NCBI GenBank assembly: GCA_905182455.1
Contig: CAJJBJ010000010.1
Span: 1 to 64,000 of the forward strand
DNA length: 64,000 nt
From: an uncultured Planktomarina sp.
GTDB lineage: Bacteria; Pseudomonadota; Alphaproteobacteria; Rhodobacterales; Rhodobacteraceae
Reading direction: 5' to 3'
Positions 8,417-17,783 of the stretch are shown here, piece after piece. Positions within the stretch are counted from its first letter, which is position 1; each line of letters starts with the position of its first letter. Below the pieces are notes generated by a model. The model saw only the letters and a list, made by a program, of their open reading frames with translations, was not told where the DNA came from and ran no database searches. A program made the position numbers and the translations under genes.

Positions 8417-9244
8417 TTAGTCTCGCAGAAGCTCATTAATGGCTGTTTTAGAGCGGGTTTTCGCATCAACCCGTTTCACGATGACCGCACAATAGAGGTT
8501 CACGTTGTTTTTGGACGGCATGGAGCCAGCCACAACCACGGAATAGGGTGGCACTTCGCCATACATGACTTCGCCGGTTTCCCGATCAACAATTTTGGTG
8601 GATTGGCCAATAAAGACGCCCATGCCTAAAACCGCACCTTCGCGAACGATGCAGCCTTCAACCACTTCGGAGCGCGCGCCGATGAAGCAATTATCTTCGA
8701 TGATTGTTGGACCGGCTTGCATGGGTTCAAGAACACCCCCGATGCCGACACCGCCGGACAGATGAACATTTTTGCCGATCTGTGCGCAGCTGCCCACTGT
8801 GGCCCAAGTGTCCACCATGGTGCCGCTGTCGACATAGGCGCCGAGGTTTACAAAAGAGGGCATCAAAACAACGCCGGGAGCGATATAGGCCGATTTGCGA
8901 ACCACACAATTGGGAACAGCACGAAAACCAGCTGTGCCCCATTCGTCAGCGCCCCAGCCTTTCCACTTGCTATCAACTTTATCCCACCAGCTGCCACCTT
9001 GGGCGCTGCCGCCTTGCAATTCCATGTCTTTCAGGCGGAAGCCGAGTAAAACAGCCTTCTTCGCCCATTGGTTCACATGCCAATCGCCATTTTCCTGCTT
9101 TTCCGCAACACGCAATTTGCCGCTGTCGAGTGCGTTCAGCGTGTCTTCAATTGCGTCACGGGTTTCGCCGGTTGTGGCAGGGGTGATGGCGTCGCGTGCA
9201 TCCCACGCGGCCTCAATGGCTTTTTCTAGCTGTGCGTTTGACAT
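8417..9244 (-). CDS. dapD: Tetrahydrodipicolinate N-succinyltransferase
   Basis: A 275-residue DapD, which transfers succinyl from succinyl-CoA to tetrahydrodipicolinate in the succinylase branch of lysine/DAP synthesis; it acts as a trimer. The middle of the protein is the left-handed beta-helix of hexapeptide repeats ([20 protein letters not shown] and the [11 protein letters not shown] loop), flanked by an alpha/beta N-terminal domain and a C-terminal tail ([20 protein letters not shown]). It has its own terminator. It complements dapE, and asd near 29 kb, in the same pathway. Confidence 0.96.
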   Translation of the reverse strand: MSNAQLEKAIEAAWDARDAITPATTGETRDAIEDTLNALDSGKLRVAEKQENGDWHVNQWAKKAVLLGFRLKDMELQGGSAQGGSWWDKVDSKWKGWGADEWGTAGFRAVPNCVVRKSAYIAPGVVLMPSFVNLGAYVDSGTMVDTWATVGSCAQIGKNVHLSGGVGIGGVLEPMQAGPTIIEDNCFIGARSEVVEGCIVREGAVLGMGVFIGQSTKIVDRETGEVMYGEVPPYSVVVAGSMPSKNNVNLYCAVIVKRVDAKTRSKTAINELLRD

Positions 9245-9358
9245 GAAGGCCTCCGATTGGTTTGAATTTAAAGCGTCATACTGAAACTCGCGCGCTAGGT
9301 CTACGCCCTATTGCGATTTGAAAGTGCGACGGATCTGCATGTGGTCAAAATTTGAGCG

Positions 9359-10270
9359 TTACAAGGGATGATCTGCTGGGTTTGCGCCACATAGCAAGAT
9401 CGCTACACGCTCGCCTTTTTGGGGCACATAGGCGCCCGAAAGCAGCGCAGCGAGCGCGGTGGCCCCTGCTGGTTCCACCAGTTGGCGCAAATTCTCCCAG
9501 AGCATGAGTTGAGCTTTGGCAATCGCGTCATCTTCCACATTCACGCAAACTGTGCCTGTGATCTGCGCCAAATTATAGCATATGCGGCCCACTTGTTTGG
9601 CACCCAATGCATTGGCGGCAATGCCGGAGACTTCAACCGTGGTCTCAGGGCCGTTTTCTAGAGCCTGTGTCAGGGTTGGCGCGTTGAAGGGTTCAACACC
9701 CACAATTTTGCACCGGCCCTCAAGCCAAGCCATCGCACCACCGATCAACCCACCACCACCTACGGCAATCAATACCGTATCTGCCTGCAGGTCCTGATCT
9801 TCCCATTCCGCCATAACCGTGCCTTGGCCCGCCACAGTTGCGGGGGCATCAAAGGCATGAATTTGCGCGGCACCTGTCTCGGTCTCATACTGCAAAGCCT
9901 GCTCTAGAGCGTTGGAGTAGGCGCCCGGAACCACCACGAGATCGGCGCCGAGGCTTTTGATCAAGTTGATTTTGGCGGGCCCTGCAATTTCTGGCACATA
10001 GATCCGTGCCTTATGGCCCAAGCGCGCTGCTGCCCAAGCCACCGCCGCGCCATGATTGCCGCCACTGGCTGCCACCAAACCTGCGTGGGGCACATCCATC
10101 GAGAGCAGCGAATTCATAGCGCCACGCGCCTTAAAACTGCCTGTGTGCTGCATATGTTCAAGTTTAAACGACAGCGGCATGCCAAACACATCAGTTTGCA
10201 CCACAGGGGTCCGCAGCACATGCGGTCGAATTTGATCCCATGCGGTGCTGATTTGTTGTGGATTAACCAT
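9359..10270 (-). CDS. Threonine/serine dehydratase (PLP-dependent)
   Basis: A 303-residue fold-type II PLP enzyme of the threonine/serine dehydratase group, producing a 2-oxo acid and ammonia. The PLP lysine is Lys47 in GSFKARGAMNSL; SGGNHGAAVAWAA and the phosphate-binding glycine loop GGGGLIGG follow. It lacks the C-terminal regulatory domain of biosynthetic IlvA, so it is a short catabolic-type or serine-racemase-like member. The ATG at 10270 follows GGAGAGAG. It is followed after about 115 bases by dapD on the same strand, with no obvious functional link. Confidence 0.88.
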   Translation of the reverse strand: MVNPQQISTAWDQIRPHVLRTPVVQTDVFGMPLSFKLEHMQHTGSFKARGAMNSLLSMDVPHAGLVAASGGNHGAAVAWAAARLGHKARIYVPEIAGPAKINLIKSLGADLVVVPGAYSNALEQALQYETETGAAQIHAFDAPATVAGQGTVMAEWEDQDLQADTVLIAVGGGGLIGGAMAWLEGRCKIVGVEPFNAPTLTQALENGPETTVEVSGIAANALGAKQVGRICYNLAQITGTVCVNVEDDAIAKAQLMLWENLRQLVEPAGATALAALLSGAYVPQKGERVAILLCGANPADHPL

Positions 10271-10348
10271 GATCTCTCTCCTGACGCCTACTTACATTTA
10301 ATGGGTAAGCCTTCAGGACCATTCAGACAAGAGCTGCCAAAAATCCGT

Positions 10349-11533
10349 TTAGCCAATGCCGGCTTCGGCCGCGATTTCTTTGCGGCTTTTGCGGGACCGT
10401 TCGGTGGCGGATTTGAGCTGGCCACAGGCGGCAAAAATATCCTCGCCGCGCGGTTTTCTTACTGGGCTGGCATAACCTGCTTGATAGACAATTTCCGCAA
10501 ATGCATTGATGCGATTGTTCGACGAGCGCTCATACGGTGCTCCGGGCCATGGGTTGAAGGGGATCAGGTTGACCTTGGCGGGAATCCCCTTGATCAGCTC
10601 AACCAAACGATGGGCGTCTTCATCGGTGTCATTCACACCTTTGAGCATCACATATTCAAAGGTAATTCGTTCGGAATTGCTCACCTTAGGATAGTCGCGC
10701 AGGGCATCGAGCAAAGCTTCCAAATTCCAGCGCTTGTTGATTGGCACGAGCTTATCGCGCACCTCATCAGTGGTGCCATGAAAGGACACCGCCAAAAGGC
10801 AGCCTATCTCGGTTGCGGTGCGGGCAATTTCTGGCACAACACCAGAGGTCGACAGAGTAATCCTGCGGCGGGACAGTTGAATGCCTTCTGGATCCATGGC
10901 TATCTTCATTGCATCGCGGACATTTTCGAAATTGTAGAGCGGTTCGCCCATGCCCATCAGTACGATATTGGACAGCAACCGCGCCGTGTTCACAGGATTG
11001 CGGCCGGGTTCGGGCCATTCGCCCAAATCATCGCGTGCCAACATAACTTGGCCGATGATTTCCCCAGCAGTTAGATTACGCACCAGTTTTTGTGTGCCTG
11101 TGTGGCAGAAAGAACAGGTCAGGGTGCAGCCCACTTGGCTGCTTATACATAGGGTGCCACGATCCGTCTCAGGGATATAAACGGTTTCAACCTCATGGCC
11201 GCCTGCGATTCGCACCAGATATTTCCGCGTGCCATCGACAGAGACTTGCTTTGACACAACCTCAGGGATCGCCACCACAAAGTTCTCCGCCAATAAAACG
11301 CGGTATTCTTTTGACAGATTTGTCATCTCATCAAATATACGCACGCCCTTTTGGTAGATCCACTGCCAAAGCTGACCGGTCCGCATCTTTGCTTGTTTTT
11401 CAGGTGTGCCCGCCGCGACCAAAGCCTCGCGCAGGGCTTCGCGTGTCAAACCCACCAAATTGAGCGGTCCCTCCGGCAGCTTGCGCGGAATGGTCACGAG
11501 ATCTTGGGTGATAGGTGCAGAGGCGTCGGTCAT
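10349..11533 (-). CDS. rlmN: 23S rRNA (adenine-2503-C2)-methyltransferase, dual-specificity
   Basis: A 394-residue radical SAM enzyme that methylates C2 of A2503 in 23S rRNA and of A37 in some tRNAs. The radical SAM motif CxxxCxxC is C136-T-L-T-C140-S-F-C143, and the C-terminal FAACGQLKS holds the cysteine that carries the methyl/methylene group. The N-terminal helical accessory region ([20 protein letters not shown]) is complete. Length is normal for the family. The transcript from ialB upstream is expected to end at the hairpin at 11551-11574. Confidence 0.96.
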   Translation of the reverse strand: MTDASAPITQDLVTIPRKLPEGPLNLVGLTREALREALVAAGTPEKQAKMRTGQLWQWIYQKGVRIFDEMTNLSKEYRVLLAENFVVAIPEVVSKQVSVDGTRKYLVRIAGGHEVETVYIPETDRGTLCISSQVGCTLTCSFCHTGTQKLVRNLTAGEIIGQVMLARDDLGEWPEPGRNPVNTARLLSNIVLMGMGEPLYNFENVRDAMKIAMDPEGIQLSRRRITLSTSGVVPEIARTATEIGCLLAVSFHGTTDEVRDKLVPINKRWNLEALLDALRDYPKVSNSERITFEYVMLKGVNDTDEDAHRLVELIKGIPAKVNLIPFNPWPGAPYERSSNNRINAFAEIVYQAGYASPVRKPRGEDIFAACGQLKSATERSRKSRKEIAAEAGIG

Positions 11534-11550
11534 AGCTGGGATCCAAATGA

Positions 11551-11574
11551 ATAAGGCCCCGCTTTAGCAGGGCC
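11551..11574 (-). terminator. Hairpin terminator of the IalB-like gene
   Basis: On the minus strand AGGCCCTGC-TAAA-GCGGGGCCT forms a 9-bp stem (one G-U type pair) followed by a moderately T-rich ATTCATTT, about 30 bases after the IalB-like stop and just upstream of rlmN. Confidence 0.65.
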
Positions 11575-11603
11575 TAGGGTATTTGCCAATCGTTCAGGCT
11601 TTG

Positions 11604-12128
11604 TTAGCCGGCACAGCGCTTTTCAGCATCTTGCACCGCAGCGGTAAAGCCTTGCAAGCTGAAGGTGTCTTTGGTCACGGTGCCCCTTTCGGATTGCGCG
11701 GTGACCACGGCTTTAGCACCGCGCTTCATAGCGGCAATAATTTTTGCATCATCGGCAGCGCTGGGCGGCCATGCCCATTCGTCGTCAACGGACAAATCAT
11801 AGCTCACACCGTCGAGATCCATGGAAATGCTCCGGCCCTTGGCAAATGGATAGCCACCGGTGAAAGCCACTTGACCTTTTACATTGTCGGTGGGGCGATA
11901 AAATACAAACAATAGGATTTTGCCGCGGCGCACAGACACCACACTGCCGTCTTTGGTGTTCACAGTCTCTTTGGGCGCAGTGACCGCCCAACACTCTGTT
12001 GGATTGCTTTCAACAAAAACCGACCAATCAGTCTGAGCTGACACTCGGTTTGAAGTTTCTTGTGCCATAGCACTGGAGCACAAAAGCGCCAGAATACAGG
12101 CCGCGGAAGAAATGACTGTCTTGAACAT
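11604..12128 (-). CDS. Invasion associated locus B family periplasmic protein
   Basis: A 174-residue exported protein of the IalB family, common in Alphaproteobacteria and named from Bartonella; its function in free-living bacteria is not known. Residues 1-21 (MFKTVISSAACILALLCSSA) form a signal peptide, with cleavage likely after the following MAQ. The body has the family core WSVFVESNPTECWAVTAPKE and an RRGKILLFVFYRP segment. The start at 12128 places the signal peptide at the N-terminus; an upstream start would bury it. It diverges from the asparaginase gene, with a perfect inverted repeat between them. Confidence 0.85.
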   Translation of the reverse strand: MFKTVISSAACILALLCSSAMAQETSNRVSAQTDWSVFVESNPTECWAVTAPKETVNTKDGSVVSVRRGKILLFVFYRPTDNVKGQVAFTGGYPFAKGRSISMDLDGVSYDLSVDDEWAWPPSAADDAKIIAAMKRGAKAVVTAQSERGTVTKDTFSLQGFTAAVQDAEKRCAG

Positions 12129-12222
12129 CAGATATGCCTTTATAATTTGTGCGGGTCGCACTTAGCACGGTGTGGTTTTGTCTGGCCGCGTCGTTCAACC
12201 TTTGTTACTGGTAAACCTAACG

Positions 12223-12263
12223 CACCTATTGCCTATGGGGAAACCCCCCATAGGCAATAGGTG
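12223..12263. repeat. Perfect 18-bp inverted repeat between ialB-like and asparaginase genes
   Basis: CACCTATTGCCTATGGGG (12223-12240) and its exact reverse complement (12246-12263) flank a 5-base AAACC. The element lies 27 bases upstream of the asparaginase ATG and 94 bases upstream of the IalB-like ATG. No T run follows on either strand, so it is not a canonical terminator. It could be a leader hairpin of the asparaginase mRNA, a regulatory site, or a small mobile palindromic unit. Confidence 0.8.
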
Positions 12264-12290
12264 GCAAAAAAATGCTTGTAGGAGTCAGAA

Positions 12291-13268
12291 ATGTTGCACT
12301 CAGTTCCTTTGGCTCAGATTTGGCGGGGTGATTTTTTGGAAAGCTCTCATCGGGGGCATGCTGTTGTCAGTACGTTTGAGGGCGAGATTGTCGACGCTTG
12401 GGGCAATCCGGAACATGTGATCTTGCCGCGCTCATCGTGCAAAATTCTGCAAGCCTTGCCGTTGGTCACCTCTGGGGCGGCGGATGCCTTTGGGCTTACG
12501 TCCCGCCAATTGGCTCTATCCTGCGCCTCACATCAAGGGGCGAAGATTCATTCAGATTTGGTGCTGAGTTGGCTAAAAGACTTGGGCAAAACCGATGATG
12601 ATTTTCGCTGTGGCACGCAATGGCCCCGCGACATAGCGGCCAGCAATGATTTGGTGAAAACCGATCAAACCGCCTGTCGGTATCACAACAATTGTTCTGG
12701 CAAACATTGTGGATTTTTGACCCTGAGCAAACATCTGGGGGCGGGGCCAGATTATCACTTGGTGGATCATCCGGTACAACAGGCCGTGCGGACAGCTTTT
12801 GAAGACATAACCGGTGAGACCAGCCCGGGCTATGGCATCGATGGCTGCTCTGCGCCCAATTGGGCGTGCACCATGGCGGGATTGGCCCGCGCGATGGCGC
12901 GCTGTGCCGGGGAGGAGTCTGACACGATGGGGTCAGCTGCTGCACGTTTGCGTGATGCAATGATGGCGCATCCTGAATTGGTGGCTGGAGAAACCCGAGC
13001 CTGTACCGAGTTGATGCGTGCAGCTCCGGGGGTGGCGCTGAAAACCGGAGCTGAGGCAGTGTTCATCGCGATTATCCCCAGTCTCAAACTTGGCATATCA
13101 GTGAAGATTGAAGATGGGGGCACGCGCGCCAGTGAAGCGGTGATTGCAGCGTTGCTGATCCGTCTCGGTGTCTTGGATGCGGCACATCCCGCGTCTTTGA
13201 AACGTCTCGGTCCGATCCATAATTGGGATGGTCTGCAAACCGGACGTATTTCTGTTGACTTGAATTAA
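12291..13268 (+). CDS. L-asparaginase (Rhizobium etli type II-like, PF06089)
   Basis: A 325-residue asparaginase of the family typified by the thermolabile R. etli enzyme, unrelated to the bacterial AnsA/AnsB type. Family features are RGHAVVSTFEGEIVDAWG and ILPRSSCKILQALPLV near the N-terminus, HNNCSGKHCGFL in the middle (Ser and Cys of the active site) and GIDGCSAPNW. The ATG at 12291 follows TAGGAG. The 3' end overlaps the antisense extension of serB by 171 bases. It likely converts asparagine to aspartate and ammonia in the cytoplasm. Confidence 0.92.
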   Translation: MLHSVPLAQIWRGDFLESSHRGHAVVSTFEGEIVDAWGNPEHVILPRSSCKILQALPLVTSGAADAFGLTSRQLALSCASHQGAKIHSDLVLSWLKDLGKTDDDFRCGTQWPRDIAASNDLVKTDQTACRYHNNCSGKHCGFLTLSKHLGAGPDYHLVDHPVQQAVRTAFEDITGETSPGYGIDGCSAPNWACTMAGLARAMARCAGEESDTMGSAAARLRDAMMAHPELVAGETRACTELMRAAPGVALKTGAEAVFIAIIPSLKLGISVKIEDGGTRASEAVIAALLIRLGVLDAAHPASLKRLGPIHNWDGLQTGRISVDLN

Positions 13269-14165
13269 GGTGCAGTAGCTGACGTTTGCTGGTGTCACAA
13301 ACTGTGTTTGCGTGTAGCCTTGCAGGTATAAAAGTGCGGTCAGATCCCCGTGGTTGACCCGCACAGAGACTTGCTCTTGCACAATCGGTTTGGCATGCAG
13401 TGCCACGCCCGTTCCGGCCAGTTGCAACATTCCAAGATCATTGGCGCCATCGCCCACTGCCAAAACATCCTCGGGGTTGAGCCCTTGGGTCGCCGAAATT
13501 TCCTGCAAAGCGGTGACTTTCGCCTCACGCCCTAGAATCGGCAGGCCAACCTCGCCAGTCAACGCTCCATCGGCCTGCAACAGGCTGTTGGCGCGGTGGG
13601 TGTTAAAGCCAAGGTGTTGTGCCACTGGGTGGGTGAAGTCTGTGAACCCGCCGCTGACCAAAGCTGCATAGCCGCCCTGGGCTTGCATTGTGGCCAAAAG
13701 GACCGCGCCGCCGGGCATGAAGGTGATCCGATTTTGATAGACTTGCTGAATGATTTTAGTGTCCAGGCCTTTGAGTAGGCCAACCCGTTCGCGCAAGGCT
13801 TGCTCGAAATCCAACTCGCCGTTCATAGCGCGCGCGGTAATCTGCGCCACTCTGGGGCCGACGCCCGCTTCGGCGGCGAGCTCGTCGATGCATTCTTGCT
13901 CGATCATTGTGCTGTCCATATCTGCCAACAGCATTTTCTTGCGCCGCCCGGCAACCGGTTGCACGATTAGGTCGATGCCCAATTCTTGCATGTCTCCCCA
14001 GACCTGCCACAGATTTTCAGGCAGAGTGAGAATTTCAAACTCAACCGCTTCCATGGCAGCCAACCACGTCAATGCGCGCCCGCCCCATGCGCCAAGCAGG
14101 GATTGAGTAAGCGCAGGCGTAAGCGCTTGCTGACCGGGTTTACAGAGCAGGGTGGTGATGTACAT
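13098..14165 (-). CDS. serB: Phosphoserine phosphatase with C-terminal extension
   Basis: SerB removes the phosphate of O-phosphoserine, the last step of serine synthesis. The protein has an N-terminal ACT-like region (1-70), the HAD nucleophile motif ADMDSTM (Asp82, Asp84), LVSGGFTDF and the late VGDGANDLGML motif near 237-247. The family normally ends near residue 290 (LLYLQGY plus a few residues); here the frame has no stop and runs to residue 355, through the 3' end of the convergent asparaginase gene. The added tail (basic, Arg- and Thr-rich) has no family similarity. The start at 14165 (MYITTLLCKPGQ) matches the family; the longer frame to 14435 does not. serC and serA are just upstream on the other strand. 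Confidence 0.9.
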   Translation of the reverse strand: MYITTLLCKPGQQALTPALTQSLLGAWGGRALTWLAAMEAVEFEILTLPENLWQVWGDMQELGIDLIVQPVAGRRKKMLLADMDSTMIEQECIDELAAEAGVGPRVAQITARAMNGELDFEQALRERVGLLKGLDTKIIQQVYQNRITFMPGGAVLLATMQAQGGYAALVSGGFTDFTHPVAQHLGFNTHRANSLLQADGALTGEVGLPILGREAKVTALQEISATQGLNPEDVLAVGDGANDLGMLQLAGTGVALHAKPIVQEQVSVRVNHGDLTALLYLQGYTQTQFVTPANVSYCTLIQVNRNTSGLQTIPIMDRTETFQRRGMCRIQDTETDQQRCNHRFTGARAPIFNLH

Positions 14166-14283
14166 CGGACGCCTTTTCGTGATTTGCGGTAGATGTGCCA
14201 AACCCTTTAGCAAGTTGCAAGTGATCCAATGTGGTGATGGCGGCGAACAACCTTTACATAAGCTGCTCGAACGAGGTGACCCC

Positions 14284-14784
14284 ATGGTTCGAATTTTAGC
14301 TACACTGATGCTCATCTTGCTGACGCCGATGGCGCAGGCGGAGCTGGTTTTTCCAACGCTGACCGCAGATGATTTGAATGGGCGCAGCCTGAGCATCCCG
14401 GCTGATCTTCCCGGAACACCAACCATTGTGTTCATCGCCTATAAGCGTGAACAACAGCCTAATATCAATGCATGGGTGGAGAAGCTTGAATTGCACGAAA
14501 CCGGTGGGCCGGCGTGGGTTGAGTTGCCCGTGGCGGGCCTTGGTGCGGTTTTGTTTCGCTCTTTTGTGGATAACGGCATGCGCTCGGGGATCACATCGCC
14601 TGAGATGCGGGCGCGCACCATCACAATTTACTCGCGCCGAAGTGCGTTCAACCGGGCTTTGGGAATTCCGGGGCGTGGGGAAATTTACGTGGCATTGGTT
14701 GATCCCGATGGCACGGTGCATGCTTTGATCGCGGGGGATGTCACTGAGGCCAAGGTGGCGCAACTGCGCGCGGCTTACCCCTGA
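14284..14784 (+). CDS. Small secreted protein, possibly thioredoxin-like
   Basis: A 166-residue exported protein. Residues 1-18 (MVRILATLMLILLTPMAQ) form a signal peptide with A-Q-A just before the mature ELVFPTLTADDLNGRSL. The mature part opens like peroxiredoxin/thioredoxin-fold proteins (a strand, then the LPGTPTIVFIAYKREQQPNI stretch), but no CxxC is present. It ends with a GEIYVALVDPDGTVHALIAG strand pair. It is divergent from serB. The family is not recognised with confidence; periplasmic location is the firm part. Confidence 0.7.
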   Translation: MVRILATLMLILLTPMAQAELVFPTLTADDLNGRSLSIPADLPGTPTIVFIAYKREQQPNINAWVEKLELHETGGPAWVELPVAGLGAVLFRSFVDNGMRSGITSPEMRARTITIYSRRSAFNRALGIPGRGEIYVALVDPDGTVHALIAGDVTEAKVAQLRAAYP

Positions 14785-14859
14785 TTTCATCACCAACAGG
14801 TGACAGCGGGCCATGGTGCCAATCTGGCTCAGATGTTTCCGATCCGCTCATAGACCGGT

Positions 14860-14986
14860 CCTGCTGGTCCATAATTGAGGGCTACCTTCTGCATTTCGTC
14901 TCTTGTAGCTTCCCGGATCTGTCGATAGCTCTGCGGGTGGGACACCCTTCCCCAACGAAGGGCGCATATCTGAGAGGATAGCATCA
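14860..14986 (+). promoter_or_regulatory. Structured leader of serC (serC RNA element candidate)
   Basis: The 200 bases before serC contain nested inverted repeats: GCTAC/GTAGC (14880-14910), GGGTG-GGA-CACCC (14935-14947) and CCCTTC-CCCAAC-GAAGGG (14945-14962), the last one 25 bases from the ATG. A conserved serC RNA motif upstream of serC-serA operons is established in Alphaproteobacteria, and the position and hairpin layout fit. The match is by memory of the motif's placement, not by a covariance model. The two 3' hairpins overlap at CACCCTTC and exclude each other, which suggests a switch or attenuator. Confidence 0.55.
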
Positions 14987-16129
14987 ATGGCTATTGTACA
15001 ACCGGCAACGCGGCCGGCAAATCCGCGATTTTCTTCTGGCCCCTGTGCCAAACCCCCCACATGGACACATTCCTCTTTGGCAGATGCTTGGCTTGGTCGT
15101 TCGCATCGGGCTGCAGGTGGTAAAGTGAAATTGGCAGATGCCATTTCGCAAACGCGCCGTGTGTTGAATATTCCTGAAGACTATAAAATTGGCATCGTAC
15201 CCGCCTCTGACACCGGCGCTTTCGAGATGGCCATGTGGTCTATGCTGGGTGAGCGCCCTGCCCAGATGGTGGCTTGGGAAAGCTTTGGTGCAGGTTGGGT
15301 CAGTGATGTGGTCAAACAGCTCAAAATAGAAGCCTCTGAGCATATCGCACCCTACGGTGAGATTTTTGATATGGCCTCGCTGAACTATGGCAATGATGTG
15401 TGTTTCACTTGGAACGGCACAACCTCGGGCGTTTGTTTGGCCTCAGGTGATGCGATCCCTGCAAACCGCGCTGGGCTGACGCTATGTGATGCAACATCCG
15501 CAGCCTTTGCGGTAGATCTGCCTTGGGACAAGCTTGATGTAACGACCTTCAGCTGGCAAAAAGTTCTGGGTGGGGAAGCCGCCCATGGCGTTTTGATCCT
15601 CTCGCCTCGGGCAGTGGCACGGTTGGAAAGCTATACACCTGCTTGGCCCATGCCAAAGATTTTTCGCCTGACCAAAGGCGGTAAGTTAATCGATGGTATC
15701 TTCCGCGGCGAGACCATCAACACGCCGTCGATGCTCTGTGTGGAAGACTACCTCTTTGCCCTTGATTGGGCTGAATCTGTGGGAGGTCTCCAAGGTCTGA
15801 TGGGGCGGGCGCAAGTCAACGCTCAAGCGGTTTGGGACTTCTGCGCGACTCGAGACTGGATCGATAATTTGGCGGTGGATCCGGCAACCCGTTCGGTCAC
15901 GTCGGTTTGTTTGAAGTTCACCGATCCACGGATCAAAGATCCAGCAGTATTTGCAAAAGCTGTGGCCAAACGTATGGATTTGGAGGGTGCGGCACTTGAT
16001 ATTGGTGCCTATCGTGACGCGCCGGCAGGCCTGCGGATTTGGTGTGGTGCTACGGTTGAATTCACCGATGTTGAGGCCATGTTGCCTTGGCTGGAGTGGG
16101 CCTACCAAACCGAGTTGAACGCCCAATAA
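14987..16129 (+). CDS. serC: Phosphoserine aminotransferase
   Basis: A 380-residue PLP aminotransferase that makes O-phosphoserine from 3-phosphohydroxypyruvate and glutamate. It belongs to the alphaproteobacterial SerC branch (N-terminus [16 protein letters not shown]). The PLP lysine is in [14 protein letters not shown], and the phosphate-binding [12 protein letters not shown] segment is present. The ATG at 14987 follows GAGAGGA. It heads the serC-serA operon, 58 bases before serA. Confidence 0.96.
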   Translation: MAIVQPATRPANPRFSSGPCAKPPTWTHSSLADAWLGRSHRAAGGKVKLADAISQTRRVLNIPEDYKIGIVPASDTGAFEMAMWSMLGERPAQMVAWESFGAGWVSDVVKQLKIEASEHIAPYGEIFDMASLNYGNDVCFTWNGTTSGVCLASGDAIPANRAGLTLCDATSAAFAVDLPWDKLDVTTFSWQKVLGGEAAHGVLILSPRAVARLESYTPAWPMPKIFRLTKGGKLIDGIFRGETINTPSMLCVEDYLFALDWAESVGGLQGLMGRAQVNAQAVWDFCATRDWIDNLAVDPATRSVTSVCLKFTDPRIKDPAVFAKAVAKRMDLEGAALDIGAYRDAPAGLRIWCGATVEFTDVEAMLPWLEWAYQTELNAQ

Positions 16130-16187
16130 ATTTAGGTGGGGCCCCGGGTCCCGCCTCTTTCTCACCTCATTTTTAAGGAGCGCCGAC

Positions 16188-17783
16188 ATGGCCCCGAAAG
16201 TACTCGTATCCGATAAACTCTCTGAAACAGCTGTCCAGATTTTCCGTGACCGCGGCATCGAAGTTGATTTTGATCCCAGCCTTGGCAAGGACAAAGACAA
16301 ATTGCTTGCCGTTATTGGTCAATATGATGGTTTGGCCATTCGTTCCGCCACCAAAGCCACAGAAAAAATCATCAATGCAGCTACCAATCTTAAAGTGATT
16401 GGTCGCGCCGGTATTGGTGTTGATAATATTGATCGTGTGGCTGCGTCAAAAAAAGGTGTGATCGTGATGAACACGCCCTTTGGCAATATGATCACAACCG
16501 CCGAGCATGCCATTGCAATGATGTTCGCAGTGGCCCGCCAAATTCCTGAGGCCAGTGCCTCAACACATGCGGGCAAATGGGAAAAATCCAAGTTTATGGG
16601 CGTGGAGCTGACCAGCAAAACCCTTGGCGTGATTGGTGCGGGCAACATTGGTGGCATCGTATGTGAACGCGCTGTTGGTTTGAAGATGAAGGTTGTGGCC
16701 TATGACCCCTTCCTGTCCGAAGAGCGCGCAGAAAAGCTTGGCGTGGAAAAAGTTGAGTTAGATGCGTTGTTCGCACGGGCCGATTTCATCTCTCTGCATG
16801 TGCCAAAAACAGAGCAAACCACAAATATCATTAGCGCAGAGGCGATTGCGAAAATGAAGCCCGGCGTGCGCATCATCAACTGCGCCCGTGGTGGCTTGGT
16901 GGATGAGGAGGCTTTGGCTGAGGCTTTGAAGGCCGGTCATGTCGCCGGTGCGGCTTTTGACGTGTTCTCCGTCGAGCCTGCCATCAATAGCCCGTTGTTC
17001 AACCTGCCGAATGTGGTCTGTACGCCGCATTTGGGAGCGGCCACTACGGAAGCGCAGGAAAATGTGGCTATCCAAGTGGCTGAGCAAATGTCTGACTATT
17101 TGCTTACAGGAGCTGTCACCAATGCGTTGAACATGCCATCCGTCACCGCTGAAGAAGCTAAAGTAATGGGCCCATGGTTGGCACTCGCTGGGCATTTGGG
17201 TGCGTTTATCGGCCAAATGACTTCTGAGCCGATTAAAGCGATTAATATTCTTTATGATGGCACCGTGGCCAGCATGAACCTCGAAGCGTTGAACTGTGGC
17301 GTGATTGCGGGCATCATGAAGGCCGGTAACCCTGATGTGAATATGGTGAGCGCTCCAGTGATTGCTCAAGAACGTGGTATCAAGATCAGCACGACCAATC
17401 AGAACAAATCTGGTGTGTTTGAAGCTTATATCAAAGTGACTGTTGTCACAGAGTCGCGCGAACGGTCTGTTGCAGGCACGGTGTTTAGCGACGGCAAGCC
17501 TCGGTTTATTCAGATCAAAGGGATCAATGTGGATGCCGAAATTGGCCGCCATATGCTCTATACAACCAACAATGATGTCCCGGGCATCATTGGCGTGCTT
17601 GGTTCGATTATGGGGCAAAACGGTGTGAACATCGCGAACTTCACTTTGGGCCGTGCGGCTGAGGGTGCAGAGGCCATAGCGATGCTTTATGTGGATGCGC
17701 CAGTCTCTGACTCCGTGCTTGCTGATTTGACCGAGACCGGTAAATTCAGTCAAGTAAGCCGCTTGGAGTTTGACGTTTCATGA
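16188..17783 (+). CDS. serA: D-3-phosphoglycerate dehydrogenase
   Basis: A 531-residue long-form SerA that oxidises 3-phosphoglycerate with NAD, the first step of serine synthesis. The order is substrate-binding domain, Rossmann motif GAGNIGG, catalytic Arg in NCARGGLVDEEA, a Glu in the FDVFSVEPA region and His in TPHLGAATTEAQ, then the intervening domain and a C-terminal ACT domain (NNDVPGIIGVLGSIMGQNGV) that usually mediates serine feedback. The ATG follows AAGGAGCG. Its stop overlaps the phosphatase start by four bases. Confidence 0.97.
   Translation: MAPKVLVSDKLSETAVQIFRDRGIEVDFDPSLGKDKDKLLAVIGQYDGLAIRSATKATEKIINAATNLKVIGRAGIGVDNIDRVAASKKGVIVMNTPFGNMITTAEHAIAMMFAVARQIPEASASTHAGKWEKSKFMGVELTSKTLGVIGAGNIGGIVCERAVGLKMKVVAYDPFLSEERAEKLGVEKVELDALFARADFISLHVPKTEQTTNIISAEAIAKMKPGVRIINCARGGLVDEEALAEALKAGHVAGAAFDVFSVEPAINSPLFNLPNVVCTPHLGAATTEAQENVAIQVAEQMSDYLLTGAVTNALNMPSVTAEEAKVMGPWLALAGHLGAFIGQMTSEPIKAINILYDGTVASMNLEALNCGVIAGIMKAGNPDVNMVSAPVIAQERGIKISTTNQNKSGVFEAYIKVTVVTESRERSVAGTVFSDGKPRFIQIKGINVDAEIGRHMLYTTNNDVPGIIGVLGSIMGQNGVNIANFTLGRAAEGAEAIAMLYVDAPVSDSVLADLTETGKFSQVSRLEFDVS

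Noticed and set aside
10013-11074. 353-residue plus-strand frame
   Set aside because: It lies antisense to threonine dehydratase and rlmN, both clearly real; no family similarity and no ribosome binding site.
16758-17753. 331-residue minus-strand frame
   Set aside because: Antisense of serA; His/Arg-rich composition typical of a shadow frame.
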